64,000 bases of DNA from UBA1672 sp050633285 (GCA_050633285.1 JBOEGG010000004.1:93738-157737), one strand, 5' to 3'; positions 28,501 through 37,861 are shown, numbered from the stretch's first letter. Notes: a model not told the origin generated them from the sequence alone. Program-made: numbers and translations.

Positions 28501-31500
28501 GTCGCTGTTGCAGTCCCTAAGGCGATAGCCATTGATTCGTTACCACTTGCGGTGACATTACGTCCCATGGCGATATTGTTGTTGTTGCTAGCGGTTACAC
28601 CTTGTCCAAATGCAAGAGATCTGTTTCCGGTCGCCGTTGCCCCGAGGCCAAGTGCAATTGCGTTGTATCCGCTTGCTGTTGTACTTTGACCTGTGGCGAA
28701 GCTGTAAGTCCCTATATTACCTTCGTCCCATTCTGTTGTTGCAGCTGTACCAATGCGCATTGCTGCTTTGTCATTATGGTAGAGGATACCTGTTTTGCCG
28801 CCGTTTAATCCGGCTGTTGTGACTGTTTCACCTGCATTGATCAGGTCGATATTTCCGCGTGTGATATGGGTCGTGTTATCTGTCCATAGTGATGATCCGC
28901 CGCCAATCATATCTGTCCATGCACTGTTTTCGTAAGCTTCGAATTTATTTGTTGTGGAGTTATAGCGCATTGTTCCGTTATCCGGGCTTCCTGGGCGCTG
29001 GGCTGTTGTACCGCTATGAACTCTTAGGCCTCCTGTACCGCCGAAAGATGCATCACTGTTTGAACCGATATATAAGACATCTCCATCGTTGTCATCGTCT
29101 GTACTAATCATAAAGAAGGGTAGAGCCGTTGATCCGTCGAGTGAGAATTCGTACTGCGCGTCAGCGTCTCTGTCTTTAAATCCAAAACGTCCGTTTTTAT
29201 CAATACGGAGTTTTTCTTGGGCAAGCTTTCCTGCACCGAAATTGTAAGCCACACCAAAGACAAGAGCCATTGGCACTTGACCAACATCGGCATTTCCGTC
29301 TGCAACTGCGCCCATATAGGCCGCGTTGTTATATCCTGTGCCGGATTGGTGACCATAAAAATCAATAAGACCAATGTAATCCCCATCGCTTACGCCACTA
29401 GGGGAGGCTTCGGTTCCGTTGGCACGATAGAAGACATGTTGTGGTGTTGAGCCATAGGTGTATTGCGATAAGTCAGCATCAGGGGCATTTAATGTTAGCG
29501 TATCTCCGGGAGCGACTGTTCCAATACCGACATTTCCGCCCATAATGGATACGCTGTTATCCTGAGTCATTTGGTGGTATGAGCCACTCACGTTTAGCAT
29601 AATGGAATGGTCACCTGAAACACTGGCGGATTGTCCGAATGCTTTGGATTGTGTACCTGCTGCGGATGCGCTTGGGCCGACTGCGAATGCGCTGCTGCCT
29701 GTTGCGCTACCGCCTTGCATAGCAACTGCGTTTGTACTGCCGCCTGTTGTGTAACCACCGGCGATTACTGCACTGTTATAGCCTACAGCTTCTGCGCCTT
29801 CGCCGTGCGCGAAACTATATGTTCCGATGTTTGCTTCGTCCCACTGTGTACCACCAGCCGTTCCAATACGCATTGCTGCTTTGTCATTATGGTAGAGGAT
29901 ACCTGTTTTTCCGCCGTTTAATCCTGCGCTTGTGACTGTCTCGCCTGCGTTAATCAGGTCGATATTTCCGCGTGTGATATGGGTTGTGTTATCTGTCCAT
30001 AGGGATGATCCACTACTTATTATATCTGCCCATGCGCTGTTTTCGTAAGCTTCGAATTTATTAGTGGTGGAGTTGTAACGGATCATGCCGTTTACGCCTG
30101 TGCTCGGGCGTTCGGCAGTTGTGCCGCGTGTTAGGATTACTGCACCAGTACCGCCGATGTCGAGTTCTGCGGCCGGTGTTGTTGTGCCATTACCAAGTCC
30201 GATGAAGGATGTGTCGCCGTCCAGATAAATTTCTGCGTTTGAGGTTGCGGTATCATCCGCATATATATGAAGGGAGCCATTATCGACATTGACGCGTGTG
30301 GTTGTTGAGCCACCGTCATATCCAAGATATCCGGCCATTGTATTACTATTGACATGAGCGGGGCCCCATCGCAGACTTGCACTGCTTGCCGTTTCTGCAA
30401 TTGTGATCTCTGCGTTAACAAATGTAGAGTTATCTAGTGCACCATCACCGATCATCAGGCTTCCGCCTTCTAGAACCATCATGTTGGCAACGTTTAGGTC
30501 TTCGCCGCTTTGATCGCCCATGAATATACCGAATGAAGAGGTGCCTGATACAATGGGTGCTGTTCCTGTTGCGTCACCTAAACCAAGCGCGACGGAATAA
30601 TCACCAGAAGATGTCGCTTCGTTACCCATTGCGATGGCGCGTGAGCCACTTGCGGTGTTGTTATATCCTGTTGCGAAAGAGCCAACACCATCAGCTGTTG
30701 TTCCACCGCCCCCCATTGCAACTGCATAGGTGCCACCTGATTGTGAGCCATCACCGACTGCAAAGCTGAAGTTTCCTGTGGCGTTAATAGATTGTCCCAT
30801 ACCAACTGAATGTGAGCCGCTGGCCTCTGCCGCGCCTGTTGCAAAGCTTCGATTTCCGATATTGGCCTCATCCCATCTACCGAATGAACCAACACCGAGG
30901 CGGAGTGCTTGTTGGTCGCTGTAGTAAATCATTCCTATTGGTGTTGTACCGTCGAATCCTGCGGTTATCATTGTTTCACCAGCGTTTATGATATGACTGT
31001 CTGCGCGTGTGATATGGGTTGTGTTGTCTGTCCATAGGGATGAGACACTAGATAGTGGGAGCGTAGACCAGCTACCAGCTGTCGCACAGACTTTGAATTC
31101 ATCTGTCGTTGCGTCATAGTGAATTGCGCCTTCACGGTCGGTATCACAAGCCTCACTGTCATAAGCAATCTTAAGTGTGCCATCTATATCAAGCTGCGTA
31201 TGGGTGTCTGTGCTGCCAATGCTTAAGTTTTGATCAATGATGAAACTGTCATTTGTCCTTAAAATATCGTCTCCATTACGATATAAGTTAGTGTCGTAAG
31301 CTCCGAAATCACCTGGTGCAAATTGGAGAGATGAGCCAGAAAGGCGCATGTATCGTGCTCCTGAATTTGTCATGATTTCAAAATATGCGTTACCTCCGCC
31401 CAGTGTTGCGGTTCTCATTGTAATTGAAGGATTGTTACTAGAGGATTGATCTATAGTTACAACATTATTTCCGGTGCGGTTACGGAAACGAGCAATATCT

Positions 31501-34500
31501 CCGTCGCTTCCGAGGTTGTCCACTGTCATGGCATAGGTGCCATTCCCTGAATTTCCACTTACATAAAGTGGTGAATCTGGAGAAATAGTGCCAATACCAA
31601 CATTTCCGCCCATAATGGCCATTGTATTATCAGTTGTTATGTCTACGCCACTATGATCACCCATGAATATACCAAAAGAGGACGTTCCTGAAACTGTTGG
31701 ATTAGCTCCAGTTGATGCACCAAGACCAAAGCCAACAGAATTTGCACCTGAAACAATAACTTCTTGTCCTATCGCTGTAGAGTAGTTTGCTGTTGCGTCA
31801 GCAAACCGGCCTGCGGCAAAGGCATACCAACCTGTTGCTTCAGTTTCAGCACCTACTGCCATAGAGGAGCGTCCAGCTTGTGTCTGATTACCGAAGGCTA
31901 CGCCGTAATCACCTGTTGCGTTGGAATAGTAGCCACTGGCAAAACTATATGGAGCAGAAGCTTGTGTCCCTTCACCAAATGCAGCACTAAAATTTCCTGT
32001 GTTGGCGGTGTTCCATCTACCGGGGACAACAGTACCTTCTGAGCCTGCGCGAAATACTGCTTTAGATTTATCAAAATACATGCGGATATCGTGGTTTGCA
32101 TCTGTATCATCATCTAGTTGCGGAGAGCCGAATACGAAGTCTGATGTTGTGTAAGGGGCGTTGGCATCAACGGAGCTTACAACTTCTGATCCTGCACCAC
32201 CGGTGACTTCGAACACAGCGGAGGCTGCGCCAACGTCACTTATTGCAGTAAATGTTGAACAGTCATCGGAGAATTCCAGCTCGTCGCTTGTGTCGTTATA
32301 GCGAATACAGCCTGCTTCGTTTCCTTCACCACCATCTAAACGGAGATCACCTGATTGGATGTGTAACATACTCTCAACCGTATCAGTTCCATCATGGAAG
32401 TTGGAGCCTATACCAATATTATTACCGCTGTTCGGAATAAGGATAAGGTCTGCTGCGTTTGCTTCTAAAAATGCGATATTTGTTGTGGGATGAAACCCAA
32501 AGGTTGCGCGGTGTACGGATTGTGCGCCTTCTGCTAAAATCACTTGTGAGGAATTTCCATCTCCGCCTGAAGTATGTAGTATTTGATTTTCCCACAGTCC
32601 TTTTGTTGCAAAAGTGTAGTGTGATCCACCGCACTGATCCGTTAAATCTTTTCTGTTGATATAGGTACAATCGCGGAAGAGGGCTGTTCCTTCTACTTGC
32701 AGCATTTCTGCGGGTGATATCGTGCCGATACCAAACTCGCCGCCCATGAGTGACATTGTATTTGCATCAGTGATATCCAAACCTGTTTGATCGCCCATGA
32801 ATATACCGAAAGAGCTATCACCACTCACTGTTGGTCTGTTTACACCTGTTCCTGTTGCATCACCTAAGCCAAAGGCAAAAGACTGATCTCCTGATGCAAT
32901 AGCATCTTCTCCAATGGCGAAGCTGCCTGCGCCACTTGCAACTGTGGTGGCACCGCCAGCCGTTGAATATTGTCCGGTGGCGTTTGTGTAATTACCCCAG
33001 GCTATTGAGTTTTGTCCTGTTGAATTTAGGTTGTTACCTAATGCAATGGAATAGGTGCCTGATGCTGTGTTGTTGAAGCCAACTACAAAGGAACGGGTGC
33101 CTGATGCCGTGTTGTTCAATCCAAAAGCAACACTCTCATCACCTATATTTGCATCATCCCATTCAGTGCCATTTGTTGTACCTGCGCGGAATGCACCTTT
33201 TGATTTATCAAAGAACATACGTGTATCGTGATTTGCATCCGCATCATCATCCAGTTGGGGGGAGCCAAATACGAAGTCGTCATTTGTGTAGTCGCCTGAG
33301 GTGGATTTCATACGCACGACATTTGAGACAACCTCGAATATTCCAAGGTTTGAACCGCTTGTACATGATCCACTTTCCCAGTTTCCTGTGCCGTTATTAT
33401 AGGTGATACAATCACCATCAGTTGGGGAAGCGGCGCTGACATCGCCTAGATCGTTTAGGTTCATAAATGTTGGTGCTGCTCCACCAGAAACTGAACCCAC
33501 GCGCAAACCGCCATTTACATCAAGTGTTGTTTGCGGATTGGCTGTACCAACACCGACTTGATTTGCATTGCTTGTACCATAATGAATGCGTCCGCCTGTC
33601 AGGTCTGTCCATAAGCCACCGCCTAGGTCTGCTGCGGCAGTACAATTGTTTCCGTCTGCATCACAATAATTATCTGCACCAATGTCACCTGTTACATCTA
33701 GTTCAAGGTTTTGCATGCCACCTGTTGTTGCTACTATATCGCCAATTGCAACTGTTCCGCCCATGATTGACATTGTGTTTGATGCCGTTATATCAACGCC
33801 GGATTGATCGCCCATGAAAATACCGAATGAATTATTTCCTGATACGATCGGGTCTGTGCCTGCGGTTTCTCCAAGTCCTATACCCATAGAATAGTCACCT
33901 GTTGTATCAACATCTTTTACCAATGACATGGAGCCTTCGCCTGATGCTGTTAAATCTCGTCCCAATGCTATACTAAAGTCACCGCTTGCCGTATTGAATG
34001 CACCCATTACAACGGATGTGCGTCCGGTAGCATTTGGTGTTTCTCCAACTGCGAAGCTATAGTTACCGCTGGCTATAGGATCGCGGCCAAACGCCGTACT
34101 ATATTGTCCTATATTCCCGCTGTTCCATCCATTTCCACGTTGGAGCCCGGCACGAAACGCGGATTGTGATTTATCGAAGAAGAAACGTGAATCGTGGTTT
34201 GTGTCTGTATCATCATCAAGTTGAGGAGAGCCAAAGACGAAATCATCATTTGTGTAATCACCTGCCGTTGTTTTAACGCGGGCAACGTTTGAGACGATTT
34301 CAAATATACCGGCATTTACGCCGCTACACGCGGCATTTTCCCAATCGCCACTTGTATTATTATAGACAAGGCATTCGCCATCTGCGGGGCTGCCCGCATC
34401 GACATCTGTGATATCATCAAGGGCAGGTGTTCCTCCACCTGCACCACCTTGTAAGTCTGTAACACATGACCAGCCAGAACCGTTATTCCATTCCAGTTTT

Positions 34501-36107
34501 TGTGTTGAGCTACAATTAAGGGCAGGGCCGAGTTGATCGCCGTTTACATTTATAATATTTCCGGCGTTTATATCTCCGCTTGCAGTAATATCGGAACCAT
34601 CGATATTCCCTGTTGCGTCTATTGCGCCTGTTACATCTACGTTATCTGTAAGAGCCAGATTACCGGATGGATTGGATACTGTTCCATCGACAGTTAAGTC
34701 GTTTGACACTGAAGCATCTTCAACATCAAGAGATCCTATGATTTCAGTATCAGTATCAATTGTCACATCACCTGTTGAGTTTGTGATATCGCCTTGTAAA
34801 TCTGATGTACCGGTTACGACAAGATTATCGCCAATAGTCAGGTCGCCTGTTGAATCTGATATTGTGCCTTGTGCATCCAAGGTATTAACAAGTGTTGTTG
34901 CGCCATCAACATTGAGCGTTGTGTCAAAATCGACTGCACCCGTTGCATTTAAAGTGCCTAGATTGCTTGTGCCGGTTACACCAAGTGTTCCACTAATTGA
35001 GCCGTTTCCGCTTGCGCTTATGTCTGCTCCGGATACATTGCCGTTTGCCGTTACGTTTCCGGACGCCGCAATATTTCCGGTAACATCCAGAGCTTCGGAT
35101 GGACTATTATTGCCAATACCAACTTGTGGTGTACCTATATTGTAATAAATATCATCGCCCGTACCTTCTTGCCACAGACCACCACCGATTTGTATCCAGC
35201 CCGTGGATGAATCGCAGAGCTCTAATGTGTCAGGGGTCATGGATGTGTTGATACGAATGAGGCCGTCATTTGCGACGTTACAGTTTATTAATGTTCCTTC
35301 TGTTGGGAAGAGTAGGGAAGCTGCGCCTAATTCAAGTGCAGAGGAGCTTCCGGTTAAATCAATACCACCACTAAAGGAAGCGCTTCCATCAACTTCGAGG
35401 TTTTTTGTGATTTCGGCAGTGGCGGGGTCGCCACTTTTTAAGTTCCATAAGCCGCCTGTTTCTGCCGTTGCGCTGGCGTATGTGAACTCATTTATTATAT
35501 CGTCGCCTGATTTTGTAATGGAGGGCGTTGCACCGCCGGCGCAGGAACTGTTAAATGTTTGATCCGGTCCCGCAGATATAATTGCAATGACGCTATATGT
35601 TTCATCTGTCGGATCGCCGTTACCGTCAAGGCGTTCATTTGTTCCGCTTGTATCTGAGTCACAGGCAATATTGTTTGTTACGCCGCCGGCATCCCATGCA
35701 CAATAACCGTATTGAGTACCCCATGGGTCAACACGTGATGATGCCACTTCGTTTGGTAGAAAGCCACCGCCTGTTGGTCCTGCGCCTGAGGCATCCATAT
35801 ATTCCAGTGGCTCTACAAAACCATCACCGTCACAGTCGCCGTTACTGGATAATTCTGTTGCTTCTAAAAGGGCGAGGCGTGATGCGATTGCCATTTCGCT
35901 TTCTGCTTGTGTGCGGCTTTGTACTTCGACCATTGTGCTTAAGGGGCCACGCATAACGGAAACGGTTACTGTGCCGAGAACACCGACCAAAGCAATAGCG
36001 CCGAATAATGCGAAAAATATATTACCGCTTTGTTTGTGATGGGCAGGGGGGGGCTTGTACCGGCAGGTATTAGATAGCCGCGTAGCGGACAGATTGTTTC
36101 TGTACAT
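22599..36107 (-). CDS. Giant surface fibre: pseudopilin-like N-terminus, YadA-like repeats, S74 autochaperone
   Basis: One uninterrupted 4,502-residue frame. Residues 29-51 are a membrane helix. Next comes a pseudopilin-like domain with DPWGTQYGYC (127-136) and YSVIAIISAGPD (171-182), recalling GspG-type pseudopilins, but with no canonical prepilin cleavage/Glu5 motif. After beta-helix-like G-x-hydrophobic repeats come seven modules beginning with a DDFVFGSPQL or WTDNTTHITR segment, each followed by YadA-head-like repeats (SGxxSxAxG) and FGIFMGDQSG. GNTAIGxxA-type loops occupy the stretch encoded at about 25-27 kb. The C-terminal part is a peptidase S74 intramolecular chaperone (SDRRLKENI, nucleophile Ser4341; GVMAQEIEEIFPELV), then a coiled coil and a final membrane helix with RRRK. 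A trimeric extracellular fibre is inferred. A ribosome site AGGGG precedes the ATG. Confidence 0.93.
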   Translation of the reverse strand: MYRNNLSATRLSNTCRYKPPPAHHKQSGNIFFALFGAIALVGVLGTVTVSVMRGPLSTMVEVQSRTQAESEMAIASRLALLEATELSSNGDCDGDGFVEPLEYMDASGAGPTGGGFLPNEVASSRVDPWGTQYGYCAWDAGGVTNNIACDSDTSGTNERLDGNGDPTDETYSVIAIISAGPDQTFNSSCAGGATPSITKSGDDIINEFTYASATAETGGLWNLKSGDPATAEITKNLEVDGSASFSGGIDLTGSSSALELGAASLLFPTEGTLINCNVANDGLIRINTSMTPDTLELCDSSTGWIQIGGGLWQEGTGDDIYYNIGTPQVGIGNNSPSEALDVTGNIAASGNVTANGNVSGADISASGNGSISGTLGVTGTSNLGTLNATGAVDFDTTLNVDGATTLVNTLDAQGTISDSTGDLTIGDNLVVTGTSDLQGDITNSTGDVTIDTDTEIIGSLDVEDASVSNDLTVDGTVSNPSGNLALTDNVDVTGAIDATGNIDGSDITASGDINAGNIINVNGDQLGPALNCSSTQKLEWNNGSGWSCVTDLQGGAGGGTPALDDITDVDAGSPADGECLVYNNTSGDWENAACSGVNAGIFEIVSNVARVKTTAGDYTNDDFVFGSPQLDDDTDTNHDSRFFFDKSQSAFRAGLQRGNGWNSGNIGQYSTAFGRDPIASGNYSFAVGETPNATGRTSVVMGAFNTASGDFSIALGRDLTASGEGSMSLVKDVDTTGDYSMGIGLGETAGTDPIVSGNNSFGIFMGDQSGVDITASNTMSIMGGTVAIGDIVATTGGMQNLELDVTGDIGADNYCDADGNNCTAAADLGGGLWTDLTGGRIHYGTSNANQVGVGTANPQTTLDVNGGLRVGSVSGGAAPTFMNLNDLGDVSAASPTDGDCITYNNGTGNWESGSCTSGSNLGIFEVVSNVVRMKSTSGDYTNDDFVFGSPQLDDDADANHDTRMFFDKSKGAFRAGTTNGTEWDDANIGDESVAFGLNNTASGTRSFVVGFNNTASGTYSIALGNNLNSTGQNSIAWGNYTNATGQYSTAGGATTVASGAGSFAIGEDAIASGDQSFAFGLGDATGTGVNRPTVSGDSSFGIFMGDQTGLDITDANTMSLMGGEFGIGTISPAEMLQVEGTALFRDCTYINRKDLTDQCGGSHYTFATKGLWENQILHTSGGDGNSSQVILAEGAQSVHRATFGFHPTTNIAFLEANAADLILIPNSGNNIGIGSNFHDGTDTVESMLHIQSGDLRLDGGEGNEAGCIRYNDTSDELEFSDDCSTFTAISDVGAASAVFEVTGGAGSEVVSSVDANAPYTTSDFVFGSPQLDDDTDANHDIRMYFDKSKAVFRAGSEGTVVPGRWNTANTGNFSAAFGEGTQASAPYSFASGYYSNATGDYGVAFGNQTQAGRSSMAVGAETEATGWYAFAAGRFADATANYSTAIGQEVIVSGANSVGFGLGASTGANPTVSGTSSFGIFMGDHSGVDITTDNTMAIMGGNVGIGTISPDSPLYVSGNSGNGTYAMTVDNLGSDGDIARFRNRTGNNVVTIDQSSSNNPSITMRTATLGGGNAYFEIMTNSGARYMRLSGSSLQFAPGDFGAYDTNLYRNGDDILRTNDSFIIDQNLSIGSTDTHTQLDIDGTLKIAYDSEACDTDREGAIHYDATTDEFKVCATAGSWSTLPLSSVSSLWTDNTTHITRADSHIINAGETMITAGFDGTTPIGMIYYSDQQALRLGVGSFGRWDEANIGNRSFATGAAEASGSHSVGMGQSINATGNFSFAVGDGSQSGGTYAVAMGGGGTTADGVGSFATGYNNTASGSRAIAMGNEATSSGDYSVALGLGDATGTAPIVSGTSSFGIFMGDQSGEDLNVANMMVLEGGSLMIGDGALDNSTFVNAEITIAETASSASLRWGPAHVNSNTMAGYLGYDGGSTTTRVNVDNGSLHIYADDTATSNAEIYLDGDTSFIGLGNGTTTPAAELDIGGTGAVILTRGTTAERPSTGVNGMIRYNSTTNKFEAYENSAWADIISSGSSLWTDNTTHITRGNIDLINAGETVTSAGLNGGKTGILYHNDKAAMRIGTAGGTQWDEANIGTYSFAHGEGAEAVGYNSAVIAGGYTTGGSTNAVAMQGGSATGSSAFAVGPSASAAGTQSKAFGQSASVSGDHSIMLNVSGSYHQMTQDNSVSIMGGNVGIGTVAPGDTLTLNAPDADLSQYTYGSTPQHVFYRANGTEASPSGVSDGDYIGLIDFYGHQSGTGYNNAAYMGAVADGNADVGQVPMALVFGVAYNFGAGKLAQEKLRIDKNGRFGFKDRDADAQYEFSLDGSTALPFFMISTDDDNDGDVLYIGSNSDASFGGTGGLRVHSGTTAQRPGSPDNGTMRYNSTTNKFEAYENSAWTDMIGGGSSLWTDNTTHITRGNIDLINAGETVTTAGLNGGKTGILYHNDKAAMRIGTAATTEWDEGNIGTYSFATGQSTTASGYNAIALGLGATATGNRSLAFGQGVTASNNNNIAMGRNVTASGNESMAIALGTATATHPSVTGANSFGIFLGDQSGVNLSDDDTVSIIGATGGVGIGTTTPASALDVNGSVTLSNPAGSSIDSTGNAAFIIRSNSQSNQLYLSPDGRVGIGVQPGQDLHVQDATTAALRLDGGVLSTWDIISSAASGADDLTVSRINGTGDFVFDTGYKVGIGTASPTGQLDVITESNTTDTILRIGSGVDNSNTSSAILQLRERNGGDYARGFNMLYNGAAGDHFAMQTLNSGGTTEIMRILRSNGYMGLGGTTNPQATLHLGGTGALTDGIAFGDGDSGLYESIDDALRINLAGTDRWIFEASRFYTNTGSGPSIASGAVTNTPNFLPRYNDTDTGIGRLNSTDDTLGMFTGGNPTFIIDASNNIGIGGDFTTDTIESQLHIAAGDIRIDGGIGNEAGCIRFDDTTDQLQYSDDCTTFSAFSAGGGTSVLNDLTDVYTDYTTEDNLIIGRTGAAALTTGARNNVFIGELSGATSGNSTATTDYNTSVGYLNLFALTSGNHNASFGYGALNGVTSGTGNTAIGSSAGTNVTTTSGTTAIGYNALREAGNNPGNTALGYSAGGGNGATTSITTSTLLGYNAGKAGTGDNLTVSASTLVGYDAGGGGNTGDKTLTNSVIIGASAGTPGTSQTLTTTDMVVIGNNALDGNTTVAQGVVIGFEAGDVLDGDNNTLIGYRAGNSITTGSDNIIIGHDIDTPTATTSNHLNIGNLVYGDMASDLLGIGDFSADTIESSIHVATGDIRIDGGAGNEAGCLRFNDTTDQIEFSDDCSNFLPINAAGAQEIDSLGDAKTEYTTDHNMFLGFQNGANVASGAVGNIGLGEDTLDALTTGDNNVAIGYQSLGTVTTAFGNVAIGRRTMNEFLDNGGANIAIGSNALRILDSGYDNTAVGDEAFEALDGDRSGNTGLGNNVGKVLAAGNNNTFLGSDAGEAITTGSRNIFIGDKAADGQTSGDDNILIGQNIELPSLTGSDQLNIGNLIYGDLSNQYLMLGDATSMTTLGNSSQKYQFYSSNATGDFAIGIANSTSAGTKADIALFRARGSVGSETTVQNGDELGAIRFTGYDGSSFENRAQITGIVDSAVSNNIIPTAMTFRTANDSSPTGTERMRITSSGDIGFGDFSSDTVDSNLHIASGDIRLDGGAGNEAGCLRFNDTSDQLEYSNDCSTYSTFGGGSAVFEVSSNVVRGISGTIAYATDDFVFGSSQLADTGDANHDNRMFFDKSKGAFRAGVVTGTEWDDSNVGAESVAFGRNAEAIGNNTFAAGTHVAAVGNESFAVGNSSYAQSYGTIAFGLGNSVSGSRSVSIGDSSNVSGTNSMAFGLGQDAGTTPIVSGDNSLGIFMGDQSGIDITDNNTMSIMGASGGVGIGTVSPNANGLHIDTGGVLIRGTDGANAARFLLDTSSGSTEMTLYNGAQNSMVKLDATGDTYFVGGNVGIGTNSPTYNLSFDGNSAQTIAMEAHTTSDTAGNDFTIQAGGATLGASNKDGGSLILSAGAATGNGESGIDFYAVVNNQGGGSTARAPEKLASIFANDTTGATVFQLDGKTTNNYFWSDTANGTLFTQGTTYPGQTVMFFANNNAVRIGGNTGTTATVLEVDGVASQTGDYFNITSDGGSAGDLLTMDSSGNLGIGTTTPQHQTEIYSSSGSAELAISLPTTNDSSQLFLYSERGDTSADMDSNSNAGWAIQVFGNSGFHGGRQGDMVFAVDTGAGGPSTKYLAAFDSTDRRVGLGYGVNNSWFPDGTLHVKASDVDEVAATFDPDDSGTPTADLTQWRDQSESVLSVVDVNGNFGILNASPSVALDVTGDIEYTGTITDVSDRRLKENITPLNTSGNLIDRITQIDTYSFTMKDDITGRPEFGVMAQEIEEIFPELVHTADDDMGTKSVNYVGLIAPMIEATKELKTENNTLKSEVLSLKTAQAQTNKSLTEISEQVAMLNKVTSASIGNKASMESYIMLLLGLIGGGMFMMLIQRRKPQNG
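28751..28980. repeat. Long direct repeat in giant gene, copy 1
   Basis: About 230 bp closely matching 29864-30093 (offset 1,113 bp = 371 codons, in frame). It encodes the adjoining parts of successive fibre modules (IGMRI/KAAM...ILYHND...THITR region on the minus strand). Confidence 0.75.
29864..30093. repeat. Long direct repeat in giant gene, copy 2
   Basis: Partner of 28751-28980, with roughly nine of ten bases the same by eye over the best 130 bp. In-frame spacing means recombination between copies would remove or add one whole module without breaking the frame. Confidence 0.75.
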
Positions 36108-36347
36108 TTAAGATCCCCTAAAACATCGCATACAAATATTTACAGGGCGGCTAGTGCCGTTACATAATCTCAATAAAATTTCATAAAAATACACAGCCCT
36201 GCACACCTATTATGGAGGGAAATAGTTTATAAACCCTTATCAAAAGGAAGTTGTCCACGTATTTACTTGGGGATATGTGGATTATTATTTGCGTTTATTT
36301 ATATGTATTTACGATCGTATTGCGTGATCTCGTGTGAGGAGCTGTGG

Positions 36348-37706
36348 TTATTGGTCGTTTTTTAGGCCGAATTTCTTAAGAGTGTTGCTTTGGCTTTGTT
36401 CTAAAGTCTTTAAATCAAAGCCATCAATGAGTTCGTTAAAGACGCGGTACCAATTTATCTCTGCTTTTAAGTGTAGGAATAATGAGCCTAATCCAAGGGC
36501 GGAGCGATCCATAAACACAAATTCTCTTGGTATTTGGATGCTGCCAAGTTCTTTAAGTTTTTTATGTACTTTTTCTGCTGTTTCGCGGCCGTATATACCG
36601 TTTGTGACTTCGCCAATTGGGCGGACTTTATCCTCTAGTATTGGGCCATATAAGAATTGTGCCCAGATGTTCAATGTTTCAACTTGCTCTTTACTTAGGT
36701 TTTCAAACCCCCATGTTTCAAAGGCATGGGCAGCTAAGTCAAAATCATTGTTTAGTTGTGCGTTATAGAGATCAATAACGCCGCCTATGAATTTTGCTGG
36801 GAAGACACGTACGCAGCCAAAATCAAGTAAGTTAATGGAGAGGTCATCGCGCACAGTGTAATTGCCTAAATGCGGGTCTCCATGGATAATACCGTAATGG
36901 TAAAGGGGAACGTACCATGCCCGGAACATGTTCATGGCCAATGTATTGCGTGTCTCTGTGTCTTTATCAATATAGTTCATGATGGAGGTACCATCCATCC
37001 ATGTACTGGTTAATAGGCGATCAGTTGAAAGGTCGTCTATTATTTCAGGGACGTGAACATTATTTTCGTTACGAAGCATGTGGCTGTATAGTTTTGTATG
37101 CTTTGCTTCGCGTTTGTAATCGAGCTCTTCACGCAGGCGTTCGGATAATTCTGCGTGCACTTGTCCCGTCTTAATGGCGGAATCGTAACGCTCATAAAGG
37201 GAGAATATGAGTTTGAGCTGTTTTAAATCAGCATCAATAGCTGTGCCCATATCGGGGTATTGTAATTTGCATGCCAAGCTTTGCCCATCATGTGATGTGG
37301 CTTTGTGCACTTGACCAAGGCTTGCAGCGGCAGTGGCTTCTTTGTCGAAGGATTTGAGCTTTTCCTGCCAGTCCTTGCCGAGTTCGGCTTTCATACGTCT
37401 GCGTACGAATGACCATCCCATTGGCGGAGCATTTGCCTGTAGGTTTTGAAATTCTGAGGCGTATTCTTTTGGTAAAGCTTCGGGAATCGTTGATAAAATC
37501 TGCCCAACTTTCATTAACGGGCCTTTTAATCCGCCTAATGATTGGACGAGCTTTTGTGCATGTTGTGAACGGTTGATATCCAGGCCAAGGTATTTCTCCC
37601 CTGCCAGTTTTAGGGCAAGATTTGCCATGCCTCCTGATACACGCCCATAGCGTGCCATGCGGTTTGTGAGTGTATTATTTTCAAGGCTGTCTTTATTTTC
37701 GCTCAT
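36348..37706 (-). CDS. ABC1/UbiB (COQ8/ADCK) atypical kinase-like protein
   Basis: A 452-residue protein with the family marks KVGQ (LMKVGQILST, residues ~61-70), the alanine-rich loop AAASLGQVHKA, the metal-binding HGDPHLGNY, and LLDFGCVR in place of DFG. The family supports ubiquinone biosynthesis through ATPase/kinase-like activity at the membrane. This one lacks the C-terminal membrane helices of E. coli UbiB and resembles the COQ8/ADCK3 branch more. It is monocistronic, divergent from the IcmL-like gene. Confidence 0.9.
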   Translation of the reverse strand: MSENKDSLENNTLTNRMARYGRVSGGMANLALKLAGEKYLGLDINRSQHAQKLVQSLGGLKGPLMKVGQILSTIPEALPKEYASEFQNLQANAPPMGWSFVRRRMKAELGKDWQEKLKSFDKEATAAASLGQVHKATSHDGQSLACKLQYPDMGTAIDADLKQLKLIFSLYERYDSAIKTGQVHAELSERLREELDYKREAKHTKLYSHMLRNENNVHVPEIIDDLSTDRLLTSTWMDGTSIMNYIDKDTETRNTLAMNMFRAWYVPLYHYGIIHGDPHLGNYTVRDDLSINLLDFGCVRVFPAKFIGGVIDLYNAQLNNDFDLAAHAFETWGFENLSKEQVETLNIWAQFLYGPILEDKVRPIGEVTNGIYGRETAEKVHKKLKELGSIQIPREFVFMDRSALGLGSLFLHLKAEINWYRVFNELIDGFDLKTLEQSQSNTLKKFGLKNDQ

Positions 37707-37861
37707 GATTAAACAGTTAGACGATCCGGGCAGGGTACTTCAACTGTTATTTATGCAATAAACAGTTTTTCTTGTCATTTTGTGCGCTAAGAGTGGACAG
37801 GTGGTTAAATTGTATGGTGGAATGTTTTATTCATAATAATTATTAGTAGGATTTATTATCA

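Noticed and set aside
22599..36107. Many 60-150 codon frames antisense to the giant gene, and CRISPR-like repetition
   Set aside because: They are shadows of a repetitive, biased coding sequence. The repeats are in-frame protein modules without uniform spacers.
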